From Neorhizobium vignae (GTDB lineage: Bacteria > Pseudomonadota > Alphaproteobacteria > Rhizobiales > Rhizobiaceae): 64,000 nucleotides of DNA. Numbering within the stretch: the first letter of the stretch is position 1; each line of letters opens with the position of its first letter. Of this stretch, positions 17,960 through 26,757 are shown piece by piece. A program made the position numbers and the translations under genes. The stretch covers positions 124,001-188,000 of the forward strand of contig NZ_JNNU01000006.1 of assembly GCF_000732195.1 (NCBI RefSeq), written 5' to 3'. Under the pieces are notes generated by a model. It ran no database searches and was not told the DNA's origin. It saw only the letters and a program-made list of their open reading frames with translations.

Positions 17960-18826
17960 ATGACAGCCATGTCCGCAGACCGCACGATGATCAAGATAGC
18001 AATGTCCGCTCCATATCTCGCCCGGGAGGAGGAGCGCGATCTGGCGGTCCGCTGGAAGGACGATCAGGACCAGGATGCCCGAAACCAGATTGCCCTTGCG
18101 CATATGCGTCTGGTGATCGCCATGGCTTCGAAGTTTCGTGGCTTCGGATTGCCAATGAGCGACCTCGTACAAGAGGGCTATGTAGGGCTGCTCGAAGCGG
18201 CGGCAAGGTTTGAACCGGCCCGCGACGTGCGTTTTTCCACTTATGCCAGCTGGTGGATTCGCGCCTCGATGCAGGATTACATTCTTCGAAACTGGTCGAT
18301 CGTGCGGGGAGGCACCAGTTCAGCGCAGAAGGCGCTGTTCTTCAATCTTCGCCGGCTGCGCGCCAAGCTCGCCCGCGGCGATTCCAATCTCACCGCACGG
18401 GCAATTCACGAGGAGATCGCAGTGGCGCTCGGCGTCAGCGTTTCCGATGTCCAGACCATGGATGCCCGGCTTTCCGGCAACGATTCCTCGCTGCAGGCGC
18501 CGTCGATCGCCGGCGATGCGGATAGCGGCGAACGGCTGGATATGCTGGCGAGTGCCGAACCGCTGCCGGATGAGCAGGTTTCCGGGATGATCGACGGCGA
18601 GCGGCGGCTGAAATGGCTGCAGGGCGCGCTCACCAAGCTCAACGACCGGGAAAAGAAGATTATTCGCGCCCGCCGCCTGACGGACGATGGCGCCACGCTC
18701 GAAGCGCTCGGCGCCGAACTCGGCATTTCAAAGGAACGTGTGCGGCAGATCGAAAGCCGGGCGATCGAAAAGCTCAAGTCGGCGCTGGTGTCGGCCAATC
18801 CGCAGATGGCTGCGGCCGCCTGCTGA
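17960..18826 (+). CDS. rpoH2: RNA polymerase sigma-32 factor, RpoH2 type
   Basis: A 288-residue sigma-70-family factor. Region 2 is RLVIAMASKFRGFGLPMSDLVQEGYVGLLEAAARFEP with RFSTYASWWIRASMQDYILRNWSIV. The RpoH box AQKALFFNLRRLRAKL marks it as a heat-shock-type sigma, and region 4 ends with LGISKERVRQIESRAIEKLK. A GGAG site lies 6 nt before ATG 17960; the frame is open further upstream but those codons overlap the promoter. It is probably the second RpoH of the genome, given its EcfG promoter, but the other copy is outside the window. Confidence 0.93.
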   Translation: MTAMSADRTMIKIAMSAPYLAREEERDLAVRWKDDQDQDARNQIALAHMRLVIAMASKFRGFGLPMSDLVQEGYVGLLEAAARFEPARDVRFSTYASWWIRASMQDYILRNWSIVRGGTSSAQKALFFNLRRLRAKLARGDSNLTARAIHEEIAVALGVSVSDVQTMDARLSGNDSSLQAPSIAGDADSGERLDMLASAEPLPDEQVSGMIDGERRLKWLQGALTKLNDREKKIIRARRLTDDGATLEALGAELGISKERVRQIESRAIEKLKSALVSANPQMAAAAC

Positions 18827-18833
18827 GGCGGCC
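18814..18833. terminator. stem-loop over the rpoH2 stop codon
   Basis: A 7-bp stem GGCCGCC / GGCGGCC encloses TGCTGA, which includes the rpoH2 stop. rpoH2 and the M48 protease gene end 14 bp apart on opposite strands. A bidirectional terminator role is inferred; there is no T tract. Confidence 0.35.
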
Positions 18834-18840
18834 CCCGATC

Positions 18841-20376
18841 TCATTCGGAAATGATCTTGAACTTCTGGCCCGGGGAGATCGTCGCCCCGGCTGGCAGGGC
18901 GTTGATCAGCTTGAAGAGATCGAGCTTGCGATCCGTTCCCATTACGCGCGCCGATAGCGATGCGATGGTGTCGTCCTTGGTCGCCGTGACGATACGCACC
19001 CGCAGCGGCTTCAGCGTCGCGATTTCCTGAGGCGTCATCCGGCGGAAGGTTGAACGCAGGATCTCGGCAGTCGTATCGAGCGCCGGACTGCCCTTCGGCA
19101 CTGCCGTCAGGAAACGGAAAATCTGATTGTCGACGCGGATAACCGTCACATCGAAATCCCAGCGTTCGGCGGAAGCCCGTGCGGTTGCCGCAGGCATGCC
19201 GTTCACCTGGATCTCCCGCACCGTGTCCGGCTGCAGGCCCGCGACCCAGCCGCTCGTCAGGTAGTTCGGCAGATTGTCGTTATCGCCCGCGGCAACGCCG
19301 TCGAAGCGGATCGCCGTTTCGCCGGGGCCGGTCGCCAGCACCGCTTCCACCTTGTTGTCGATGCGGAAGTCCGGCGGCACGTCGAAACGGATGCCGAGGC
19401 CGCCGTGCAGAAAAGTCTGGCCGCGGACATAGCCCTCCTGCGGGCTGTCGCCGTAGAGCAGGCCATCGATGCCGGCGATGTAATAATCGCGCCCCTTGTC
19501 GCCGACCGTGCCTTCCTGGCCAAAATTGCGGGCATGGCGGCGTGCGAGATCGACGCGCTGGGCGGAGTTCGGATGGCTCGACAGGAAGTCGAGGCTCTGG
19601 TCGCTGTCCGGATCGACCGCCGAATAGCGGGCATAGGCCGCCATCGAATCCAGGAAGCGAGCTGCCGCATAGGGGTCGTAGCCCGCTTCGCCGAGCATCC
19701 GCACGCCGATCACGTCGGCCTGCAGTTCCTGCTGGCGCGAAAATGCCGCGAGCCTGAGCTTGCCGCGGGCCAGCGCCTGCTTGCCGGCAAGATCGCTGGA
19801 GAGGACTTCGGCGACGACGCGGCTCGCGATCACTTCCGCCTCTTCGCGGCGCTGGCGTTCGATGCCGTGGTTGGCGGTGACGTGGCCCATCTCGTGCGAG
19901 AGCACGGCTGCGACTTCCGATGCGTCATTGGCAAGCGCCAGAAGGCCGCGCGTCACATAAAGATAACCGCCCGGCAGCGCGAAGGCGTTGATCGCCGGCG
20001 AGTTCAGGATCGTGATGCGGAAGGACTGGTTGGGATTTTCGGAAACGGCCGTCAGCGCGCCTGCGATGCGGGCGACCAGCCGCTCGGTCTTGGCGTCGCG
20101 ATATTCGCCGCCGTAGCTGGCGACAATGCGCGGATGCTCGCGCGCGCCCATCTGCGCCCGCGGATCGTTCTTCTGAACCTCGTCGACGATCTGCGGCGAG
20201 TCGGAGGGAGAGACATTCGGCGTATAGGCCTGGTCGAAGAGCGACTGGCAGCCGGAAAGGATCGCACCGCTGAACAGCAGGGCGCCCACGGCCCGCCGGC
20301 CGGGCAGGGCACGGACAATCGTCCAGACAGCCGGGATCGCTGTGTCGCGCCTCATCGTCCTCGTCTTCCGCACCAT
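18841..20376 (-). CDS. M48-family zinc metalloprotease lipoprotein with LysM-like end
   Basis: A periplasmic protease like BepA/YfgC, which acts in outer-membrane protein quality control. I start at ATG 20376 (511 residues), because that gives a lipoprotein signal with lipobox LSGC (Cys43); the frame is open upstream without such a signal. The zinc motif HEMGH is at 161-165 within VLSHEMGHVTANHG, and the third ligand region is around RQQELQADVIG. The middle (330-440) is a beta-rich domain. The last 55 residues (VTATKDDTIASLSARVMG ... ISPGQKFKI) resemble a LysM module. It converges on rpoH2. Confidence 0.9.
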   Translation of the reverse strand: MVRKTRTMRRDTAIPAVWTIVRALPGRRAVGALLFSGAILSGCQSLFDQAYTPNVSPSDSPQIVDEVQKNDPRAQMGAREHPRIVASYGGEYRDAKTERLVARIAGALTAVSENPNQSFRITILNSPAINAFALPGGYLYVTRGLLALANDASEVAAVLSHEMGHVTANHGIERQRREEAEVIASRVVAEVLSSDLAGKQALARGKLRLAAFSRQQELQADVIGVRMLGEAGYDPYAAARFLDSMAAYARYSAVDPDSDQSLDFLSSHPNSAQRVDLARRHARNFGQEGTVGDKGRDYYIAGIDGLLYGDSPQEGYVRGQTFLHGGLGIRFDVPPDFRIDNKVEAVLATGPGETAIRFDGVAAGDNDNLPNYLTSGWVAGLQPDTVREIQVNGMPAATARASAERWDFDVTVIRVDNQIFRFLTAVPKGSPALDTTAEILRSTFRRMTPQEIATLKPLRVRIVTATKDDTIASLSARVMGTDRKLDLFKLINALPAGATISPGQKFKIISE

Positions 20377-20679
20377 TATTCCCAAGGTCCGCCATCCAGC
20401 TTGGCAGAGGTCCTCTCGATCCAAGCTGGCTCCTTCTCTATGTCGCTTAGCGATTTTCGCGTCGAATGCACAGATGCTCTTATTGAAATATGTCTTGCTG
20501 GTGCGTTTGCAATGAAAATCCCCGTTGCCTTTCCGCGATGCCACCGCGGCACGTCCAAATTGTGGCGAGTTCCATAACGGTCCGGCCTTCCCTGTCGCCA
20601 AACGTGATCACGCAAATAGTGACTTGCAAATTGCAATCTACTTGTGCCACAAGGCTGCGTCTCCGCGGAGCAGACATCT
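20377..20679. other. 303-bp divergent intergenic region
   Basis: It separates the M48 protease gene (minus) and the HxlR regulator gene (plus). The only clear structure is the 13-bp palindrome at 20624-20636. The rest shows no gene or hairpin I can support. Confidence 0.5.
20624..20636. promoter_or_regulatory. candidate HxlR operator palindrome
   Basis: TTGCAA-A-TTGCAA, a perfect 13-bp palindrome, lies 44 bp before the HxlR start. HxlR regulators commonly bind short palindromes in their own promoter region, so autoregulation and control of the linked MATE gene is inferred. Confidence 0.5.
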
Positions 20680-21192
20680 ATGAAACGAACAGGTCCCCTC
20701 GACACCGGATGCCCGGTGTTGCGCAGTCTCAAGCATGTCGGCGAGGGCTGGAGCTTCCTGATCCTGCGCGATGCACTGGCAGGCACGACACGTTTCGACG
20801 AATTCCAGCGCAACCTCGATATCGCCCCGAACATCCTGACCAGCCGGTTGAAGTCGCTTGTCGAGTCCGGGCTGATGGAACGGCGGCGCTACTCCGAACG
20901 GCCACCGCGCGACGAATACCACCTCACGCAGCGCGGTCGCGACTTCAAGCCCGTGGTGCAGGCGCTGCTTGCCTTCGGAAACCGGCATTTTGCGCCGGAG
21001 GGCGAAAGTGTGGTGATCGTCAACACGGAGACCGGCGAGCAGGCCGATCCGGTGATGGTCGACCGTCGCAGCGGCAAGCCGCTCAACGATCCCGTCTTCA
21101 CCAACGCGGCCGGTCCGGCTGCGAGCGAACGCATCCGTCGTCGCTACCCATCCGTGAACCAGTTATTGCAGCATAGAGAGGCTGATCGATGA
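20680..21192 (+). CDS. HxlR-family transcriptional regulator
   Basis: A 170-residue winged-helix regulator. The HxlR core is present: CPVLRSLKHVGEGWSFLILRDAL with one Cys near the N-terminus (Cys11), then RFDEFQRNLDIAPNILTSRLKSLVESGLMERR and a wing in RPPRDEYHLTQRGRDF. HxlR proteins often sense reactive aldehydes or oxidants through that Cys. ATG 20680 has a GGAG site 9 nt upstream. The stop overlaps the start of the MATE pump by 4 bp (ATGA), so the regulator and pump are translationally coupled. Confidence 0.9.
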   Translation: MKRTGPLDTGCPVLRSLKHVGEGWSFLILRDALAGTTRFDEFQRNLDIAPNILTSRLKSLVESGLMERRRYSERPPRDEYHLTQRGRDFKPVVQALLAFGNRHFAPEGESVVIVNTETGEQADPVMVDRRSGKPLNDPVFTNAAGPAASERIRRRYPSVNQLLQHREADR

Positions 21193-22604
21193 GTGCCGTG
21201 ACCACCGAAGCCGTCGAAGCGGCGCCTGCCTTCGAAGACCCGGACGCGGCGCCGATCAATCCACGGACCCGGCAGCTGCTGCAGGATCCGATCCTGCCGA
21301 TGCTGATCAGGCTCGCATGGCCGAATATCCTGATCATGCTCGCCCAGGCCTCGACCGGCCTTATTGAAACCTGGTGGGTTTCGCATATGGGCACCGCGGC
21401 GCTGGCCGGCATGGCTCTGGTCTTTCCTGCGGTGATGCTGATGCAGATGATGTCTGCCGGCGGTTTCGGTGGGGCGATCTCGTCTGCCATCGCCCGCGCG
21501 CTCGGCAGCGGCCGGCGCGGGGATGCCGACTTGCTTGCCTGGCATGCCGTCGTCGTCAATATCGTGCTCGGGCTGCTGTTTTCGGCGGTCATGCTCGCCT
21601 ATGGCCGGCCGATCTATCGGGCGCTCGGCGGCGAAGGCGCGGAACTCGAGGCGGCGCTCGTCTATTCCAACGTGGTGTTCGGCGGCATGGTGTTCGTCTG
21701 GCTGATGAACGGCCTGGCGAGCGTCGTGCGCGGCACGGGCAACATGCTGTTTCCGGCTCTGGTCACCTGTGTGGGGGCAGCACTCCTCGTGCCCGTCTCG
21801 CCGCTTCTCATCTTCGGCTTCGGCCCGTTCCCGGGGCTCGGTATTGCCGGCGGCGGCCTGGCTCTGGCACTCTACAGTTTCGGCGGCACCGCGGTGCTTG
21901 CCTGGTACATCCTCTCCGGCCGCAATCTCGTGCGCTTCGGCATCGGCCCGCTCCGCTGGACGATGTTTCGGGATATTGTCCGCCTCGGCGCTGCCGCGGC
22001 GATCAATTCCGTTCTCACCAATGTGACCATCGGCATTGCCACGGCTCTGGTGGCCACCAAAGCGGGTGTCTCTGCCGTCGCCGGTTTCGGTACCGGCGCG
22101 AGGCTCGAATATCTGCTGATCCCGGTGATCTTCGGCATCGGTGCGCCGATGGTGGCGCTTGTTGGCACCAATATGGGCGCCGGCCAGAAAGATCGCGCGA
22201 TGCGCATCGCCTTCACCGGCGCCGCGATTGCCTTCGTCATCACCGAGGCGATCGGCCTGATCGCGGCGATCTTCCCGGTCGCGTGGATCTCGCTGTTCAG
22301 CGAGGAGCATGGAGCGATAGATGCGGGCGTCGCATATCTGCAGATCGTCGGGCCGGTTTATGGTTTCTTCGGCGGCGGGCTGGCGCTCTATTTCGCCTCC
22401 CAAGGCGCGGGCCAGCTGCTCTGGCCGCTTGCCTGTGGTTTTCTGAGACTCGCCATTGCAGGTCTCGGGGGCTGGGTGGCGCTGGAATTTACCGGATCGC
22501 TCAACGGTCTGTTCTTTGCTCTGGCAGCTGGACTGGTCGCCTATGGTGGGATCCTGTTCCTCGCCATCCGCTCCGGCGTCTGGTTCCGCGGAAAGGCTGC
22601 CTGA
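21189..22604 (+). CDS. MATE-family multidrug efflux pump
   Basis: A 471-residue inner-membrane protein with about 12 hydrophobic helices. The first half begins after PILPMLIRLAWPNILIMLAQASTGLIETWWVSHMG, a typical MATE start, and an equivalent segment appears in the second half after about residue 250. These pumps export cationic drugs or metabolites using Na+ or H+ gradients. It overlaps the HxlR gene at its start. Its TGA stop abuts the thiQ stop codon of the opposite strand, with no base between them. Confidence 0.9.
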   Translation: MSAVTTEAVEAAPAFEDPDAAPINPRTRQLLQDPILPMLIRLAWPNILIMLAQASTGLIETWWVSHMGTAALAGMALVFPAVMLMQMMSAGGFGGAISSAIARALGSGRRGDADLLAWHAVVVNIVLGLLFSAVMLAYGRPIYRALGGEGAELEAALVYSNVVFGGMVFVWLMNGLASVVRGTGNMLFPALVTCVGAALLVPVSPLLIFGFGPFPGLGIAGGGLALALYSFGGTAVLAWYILSGRNLVRFGIGPLRWTMFRDIVRLGAAAAINSVLTNVTIGIATALVATKAGVSAVAGFGTGARLEYLLIPVIFGIGAPMVALVGTNMGAGQKDRAMRIAFTGAAIAFVITEAIGLIAAIFPVAWISLFSEEHGAIDAGVAYLQIVGPVYGFFGGGLALYFASQGAGQLLWPLACGFLRLAIAGLGGWVALEFTGSLNGLFFALAAGLVAYGGILFLAIRSGVWFRGKAA

Positions 22605-23312
22605 TCAGCCGGAAAGAAATTCGGCGAGTGCCGGAATATCGCGCCGGGCGAGGAATTCCTCGGCCGGCGCCTGCAGCAGGATCTGTCCGCGGTCGATGAA
22701 GATCGCATGGTCGGCCAACCGGCCGACCTCATTCGGATCATGGGTTACAATCAGCACCGTATTGCCCGTCTCGCGATGAAGGTCGATGAGCAGGCCGGCC
22801 ATCGAAAGCCTGAGCCCGGGATCGAGGGCCGCGAACGGCTCGTCCATCAGCAGAACCGGTTTTTTGCGCACCAGAGCCCGCGCGAATGCGGCACGCTGCC
22901 TTTCGCCACCGGAAAGCGTCCCCGGCATCCGTTTCTCAAAACCGCTTAAGTCCACGCGTTCCAGCGCCTGCGAGATCGCGGCCCGGTCATTGCCGGAAAG
23001 TTTGAGCGACGGGTTGATCCCGAGCCCGATATTGGTGGCGAGGTCCAGATGGGCGAAGAGGTTGTTGTCCTGAAAGACCAGCGATACGGGACGCTCCGAA
23101 GGATGTTTCCCCGTCACGTCCTCGCCGGCGATCAGAATATGGCCGCGGTCCGGCGTCTCGAAGCCGGCAACGAGATTGAGGAAGGTCGACTTGCCGGAGC
23201 CGGACGGACCGGTAATCGCCGTCACCGCGCCGGCTGGCACAGCGCAGTCGAAGCGGAATTCCCTGGTGCCGAGCTTCAGTTCGACCTTTTTCAGCACGAT
23301 CCCGTCAGCCAT
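22605..23312 (-). CDS. thiQ: thiamine ABC transporter ATP-binding protein
   Basis: A 235-residue ABC ATPase: Walker A GPSGSGKST, signature LSGGERQRAAFARAL, Walker B VLLMDEPFAALDP and H-loop VTHDPNEV. It powers the ThiBPQ importer for thiamine and its phosphates. It is the last gene of the operon; its start overlaps the thiP stop by 8 bp. The TPP riboswitch before thiB confirms the substrate class. Confidence 0.95.
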   Translation of the reverse strand: MADGIVLKKVELKLGTREFRFDCAVPAGAVTAITGPSGSGKSTFLNLVAGFETPDRGHILIAGEDVTGKHPSERPVSLVFQDNNLFAHLDLATNIGLGINPSLKLSGNDRAAISQALERVDLSGFEKRMPGTLSGGERQRAAFARALVRKKPVLLMDEPFAALDPGLRLSMAGLLIDLHRETGNTVLIVTHDPNEVGRLADHAIFIDRGQILLQAPAEEFLARRDIPALAEFLSG

Positions 23313-24924
23313 GGCCTGCTTCCCTCCGGCCGGCGGTGCCGATCATCGTCAGCGCCAGGCAGATGATGCCGAGGATGAGCGCCAGTCCGTCGGCATCATC
23401 GGTGCGGTAGCTGGATAGCCGGCTATAGACAAGCCAGGGGAGGGTGGTGAGCTCGCTGGAGCCGAACAGCGCCACCGCGCCGAGGTCGCCGAGCGACAGC
23501 GCCATGGCGAAGGACAGCGCCGTCAGCAGCGGCTTCGCCAGAACCGGCAAATCGATCCTCCATGCCCGCGAAAAGTCTGAAAGGCCAAGGCTCGCCGACA
23601 GCCTGGCGGTCCGCTTGCGGTGCGTTTCCAGCGCCGGTGCCAGGACGCGCATCACGAAGGGAAGGGCCATCAGCATGTTGATGATCGCCACCAGCGCCGG
23701 GGCGAAACGGGCGACATCGCCGAATGGCCGCAGCATCAGGAACCAGCCGGTGCCGAGCACGACGGGCGGCACCAGCAGCACCAGCGAGGACATGCCACCG
23801 AGGGAGATGGAAAATGTCCTGGCAGTTCCGCCGGCCCGCTTCATGTCGGCGACCGCCCCGCGTCCTGCAATGATCGCCAGGGACGTCAGGACGGCCAGCA
23901 GGCCGGCGGAAAGCGCGATCACGAAACTGGTCCATGCGGCGCGCAGGAAGGCGGGGCTGGTGGCGAGGTTCCAGAGATTGGCGTGAACGCCCGCAGCGGC
24001 GATCGAGGCGAGCGGCAGGACCAGGAATGCAGTGGCGAGCAGAATGGCGCATGTGTCCCAGAGCCGTGCCGGCCATGTCCGGCCATCGAAACGGCGCGTC
24101 GCCCGGCCAGCCGTGATGCCGCTATCGTCAGGGGCTGGAAAAAGCGAAATGGCGATCAGGATCAGCGCAGTGATGCCGATCTGCAGCAGCGACAACGCAA
24201 TGGCACGGGGCGGATCGAAATCGAAACGCAGCGATTGATAGATCGCGACCTCGAGCGTCGTCGCGGCCGGCCCGCCGCCGAGCACCAGGACGAGCGTGAA
24301 ACTGGTGGCGCAGAGCATGAAGATCAGGCCAGCGATGCCGGGGATGACGCGCCGTGCCGCAGGCCACTCGATGAAACGGAAAACGGAAAAGGGTTTCATT
24401 CCCAGGCTGGAGGAGAGCAGCCAATATTCCGCCGGCAACCGTTCCAGTGCCGCGAGCAGCAGCCTTGCCGCGAGCGGGAGGTTGAAGAACACATGCGCGA
24501 GCAGGATGCCGGAAAGCCCGTAAATGCTGACCGGCTGCTCGAGCCCCAGCTTCAATAGCAGGCTGTTCATCACGCCCTGTCGTCCCCAGATGCCGATCAG
24601 GCCGAGCGCGCCGATCAGCACCGGCAGGCCCATCGGCAACGCCATAAGCCGGATGACCCACACGCGGCCCGGAAAGCGTGGGCGTCGTGCGAGCGCGAGT
24701 GCGACGGGAAGCGCGAAGACCACCGACAGCAGGGTCGAAAGAACCGCCTGCAGCAGGGTGAAGCGAAGAATTCGCCCGGTATAGGCGGTGAACAGCCGGC
24801 TTTGGGTGTTGCCCGCATCGAAAGACAGAAGGGCAACGATAGCGATACCGACGAAAAGGCCGATGCCGATCAGGCTCAGCAGCCCCCAGCCTATCCCGCG
24901 TCTCCGCTCGGCACGCGTCAGCAT
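23305..24924 (-). CDS. thiP: thiamine ABC transporter permease
   Basis: A 539-residue inner-membrane protein with about 12 helices in two homologous halves, each ending in an ABC-permease EAA-type loop (for example EYWLLSSSLGMKPFSVFRFIEWPAARR in the first half, and a SASLGLSDFSRAWRIDLP equivalent in the second). Fused double permeases of this length are the normal form of ThiP. It starts 4 bp after the thiB stop and overlaps thiQ. Confidence 0.94.
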   Translation of the reverse strand: MLTRAERRRGIGWGLLSLIGIGLFVGIAIVALLSFDAGNTQSRLFTAYTGRILRFTLLQAVLSTLLSVVFALPVALALARRPRFPGRVWVIRLMALPMGLPVLIGALGLIGIWGRQGVMNSLLLKLGLEQPVSIYGLSGILLAHVFFNLPLAARLLLAALERLPAEYWLLSSSLGMKPFSVFRFIEWPAARRVIPGIAGLIFMLCATSFTLVLVLGGGPAATTLEVAIYQSLRFDFDPPRAIALSLLQIGITALILIAISLFPAPDDSGITAGRATRRFDGRTWPARLWDTCAILLATAFLVLPLASIAAAGVHANLWNLATSPAFLRAAWTSFVIALSAGLLAVLTSLAIIAGRGAVADMKRAGGTARTFSISLGGMSSLVLLVPPVVLGTGWFLMLRPFGDVARFAPALVAIINMLMALPFVMRVLAPALETHRKRTARLSASLGLSDFSRAWRIDLPVLAKPLLTALSFAMALSLGDLGAVALFGSSELTTLPWLVYSRLSSYRTDDADGLALILGIICLALTMIGTAGRREAGHG

Positions 24925-24928
24925 GGGA

Positions 24929-25939
24929 TCAGTTCATGCTCATGGCGGTCAGCCATTCGTCGATCCAGGCCTGCCGGTTCCTGGCCACCTCGTCAGACCC
25001 CATCAGGAACGTCTTGGACGGCTGCACCAGCTTGTTGAAGGCGTCCGGAAGCGGCTGGGAGGTATTGGCGGCCGGCATCATCCAGTTGGTGGTTGGGATG
25101 ATGTCCTGGAAGGCCGGCGAAACCATGAATTTCAGGAACTGTTTTGCCAGATCCTTGTCTCCCGTGCCCTTCAGCATGCCGGCGACCTCGATCTGGATAT
25201 AGTGGCCTTCCGAAAAGGATGCGGCTTGATAGCGGTCGGTCTTCTCCTCGACCATGTGGTAGGCTGGCGACGTCGTGTAGGAAAACACCATCGGCACTTC
25301 GCCCTTGGTGAACAGGCCATAGGCCTCCGACCAGCCGGGCGTGACGGTCAGCACGCGTTTCCTGAGCTTCGCCCAGGCCTCCGGCGCCTTGTCGCCATAG
25401 ACCGATTTCACCCACAGCAGCAGGCCGAGGCCGGGTGTCGACGTGCGCGGGTCCTCGATGGCGATCTTCTGCGCCGGATCGCCGTTCACCAGTTCCTTGA
25501 GGCTTCTCGGCGGGTTCTTCATCGTCTGCGTGTCGTAGACGACGGCGAAATGTCCGTAGTCGTAAGGAATGAACGTGTCGTCGCTGTAATTGCCGGGAAC
25601 CTTGGCCGCCGAGGCGTCGAGCCCGTGGGGCTCGAACAGGCCTGTCGCCTTGGCCTCGGAGATCAGGTTGGTATCGAGGCCGAGTGCGATATCGGCGTCG
25701 GTGCCTTTGCCTTCCAGCTTCAGGCGCGTGAGAAGCGCCACGCCATCCGCCACGCCGACGAAATTGAGCTTGCAGGCGCAGGTCTTCTCGAACGTTTCCT
25801 TGACCTTGGGCCCTGGACCCCAATCGGAGATGAAGCTCTCATAGGTGTAGACGGTCAGCGTCTTTTCCTGCGCTTCGGCCGGCGCGGAAAAGGAAAGGGC
25901 GGCAGCGGCCGCGACGATCGAAAGAATGGTCCCGCGCAT
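24929..25939 (-). CDS. thiB: thiamine-binding periplasmic protein
   Basis: A 336-residue solute-binding protein with a signal peptide (residues 1-23, cleavage after AEA). The mature part starts with [29 protein letters not shown], the ThiB/TbpA pattern, and includes two Cys residues in TCACKL. ThiB captures thiamine, TMP or TPP in the periplasm and delivers it to ThiPQ. First gene of the operon and directly under the TPP riboswitch. Confidence 0.95.
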   Translation of the reverse strand: MRGTILSIVAAAAALSFSAPAEAQEKTLTVYTYESFISDWGPGPKVKETFEKTCACKLNFVGVADGVALLTRLKLEGKGTDADIALGLDTNLISEAKATGLFEPHGLDASAAKVPGNYSDDTFIPYDYGHFAVVYDTQTMKNPPRSLKELVNGDPAQKIAIEDPRTSTPGLGLLLWVKSVYGDKAPEAWAKLRKRVLTVTPGWSEAYGLFTKGEVPMVFSYTTSPAYHMVEEKTDRYQAASFSEGHYIQIEVAGMLKGTGDKDLAKQFLKFMVSPAFQDIIPTTNWMMPAANTSQPLPDAFNKLVQPSKTFLMGSDEVARNRQAWIDEWLTAMSMN

Positions 25940-25995
25940 CAGCGCCTCCTCTTTTTGCTAACAAGGGGAATAGGCGCTGATAAAGAGCCGTCTAA

Positions 25996-26078
25996 TCCCT
26001 CCGCCGGTGTTAACCGGATCAGGTTCCGCGGGTTGGCCAAAGGCCTCTCAGCCGCGCGAAAACAAGCGGCACCCCGTT
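25996..26078 (-). ncRNA. TPP riboswitch (THI element) of thiBPQ
   Basis: On the minus strand the conserved THI-box pieces occur in order: GGGGTGCC (near 26075), CGGCTGAGAGG (near 26050), GGAACCTGATCCGG (near 26025) and ACCGGCGGAGGG (to 25997). It ends 57 bp before the thiB start. When TPP is bound it should switch off thiBPQ, most likely by hiding the ribosome site, since no T-rich terminator is visible after it. Confidence 0.95.
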
Positions 26079-26148
26079 AGAGCGAGATCAGATTTAGCGG
26101 TGAGGCGAATGGCTGGCAAGAGGCGCATTCGGCAGGAGCTGTATTGGC

Positions 26149-26556
26149 TCAGTGGTTCTGCGGAAACACTTTCAGTTCACGCGGAACAAGCGCCATGCCG
26201 CCGAGCCGGTTGGCAACGGCGTAATCGATGGTCTTCTCGACGACGTCAGGCATGACCGGTTTGGTGAGAACGCCGAGCGAGCCTTTGACCCCGCCTTCCA
26301 CATCGTCCGGATTACCCGTCATGAAGACGACGGTGATGCCATATTGCTCGGCAAGCTCGCGGCCGATCTCCGGACCGGTCCGGCCGTCCGAAAGATTGAC
26401 GTCCACCAGGGCGATATCGGCGTGAGCCGCGAGCGCCAGGGCGTGTTTGCGGGCATTGGCAAAACCGGCGACTTTCAGGCCCATGGCTTCGATCGTCTCG
26501 GCCACATCGAGCGCGATCAGAAACTCGTCTTCGACGATCATGACACGTTGATTCAT
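26149..26556 (-). CDS. single-domain response regulator
   Basis: A 135-residue receiver domain with no output domain. It has the acidic pair in VMIVEDEFLIAL (residues 5-16), the phospho-acceptor Asp52 in ALVDVNL, Thr in VVFMTGNP and Lys in LTKPV. I start at ATG 26556 (GAGG 4 nt upstream); ATG 26598 is also possible, but earlier ATGs lie inside or before the promoter. The FMTG segment is close to the FATGUY pattern of receivers in alphaproteobacterial stress signalling, and an exact EcfG promoter precedes it. A role in tuning the PhyR/EcfG pathway is inferred. Confidence 0.85.
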   Translation of the reverse strand: MNQRVMIVEDEFLIALDVAETIEAMGLKVAGFANARKHALALAAHADIALVDVNLSDGRTGPEIGRELAEQYGITVVFMTGNPDDVEGGVKGSLGVLTKPVMPDVVEKTIDYAVANRLGGMALVPRELKVFPQNH

Positions 26557-26676
26557 CGCCTCAGTGGCCAGCCGACGACGCGTAACATTTGTCAGCATTG
26601 GATGCCCCCATTCGGTTGATCGGTTCCTGGCAGGCCGATCCGTCGCAGGGACAATTCGACCGTTGTTCATCCCCAG

Positions 26677-26701
26677 AACGTCTCGGGACATCATATGTTC
26701 C
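26677..26701 (-). promoter_or_regulatory. EcfG (general stress sigma) promoter of the single-domain regulator
   Basis: On the minus strand GGAAC (26701-26697) and CGTT (26680-26677) are separated by exactly 16 nt, the same element as upstream of rpoH2. It lies 120 bp before the ATG at 26556 and 78 bp before the ATG at 26598. Confidence 0.8.
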
Positions 26702-26757
26702 GGTCCGCGACAAATATTTTCTAAGCTAACTATTTGTTAAGCTTAATAAATCGCAAA

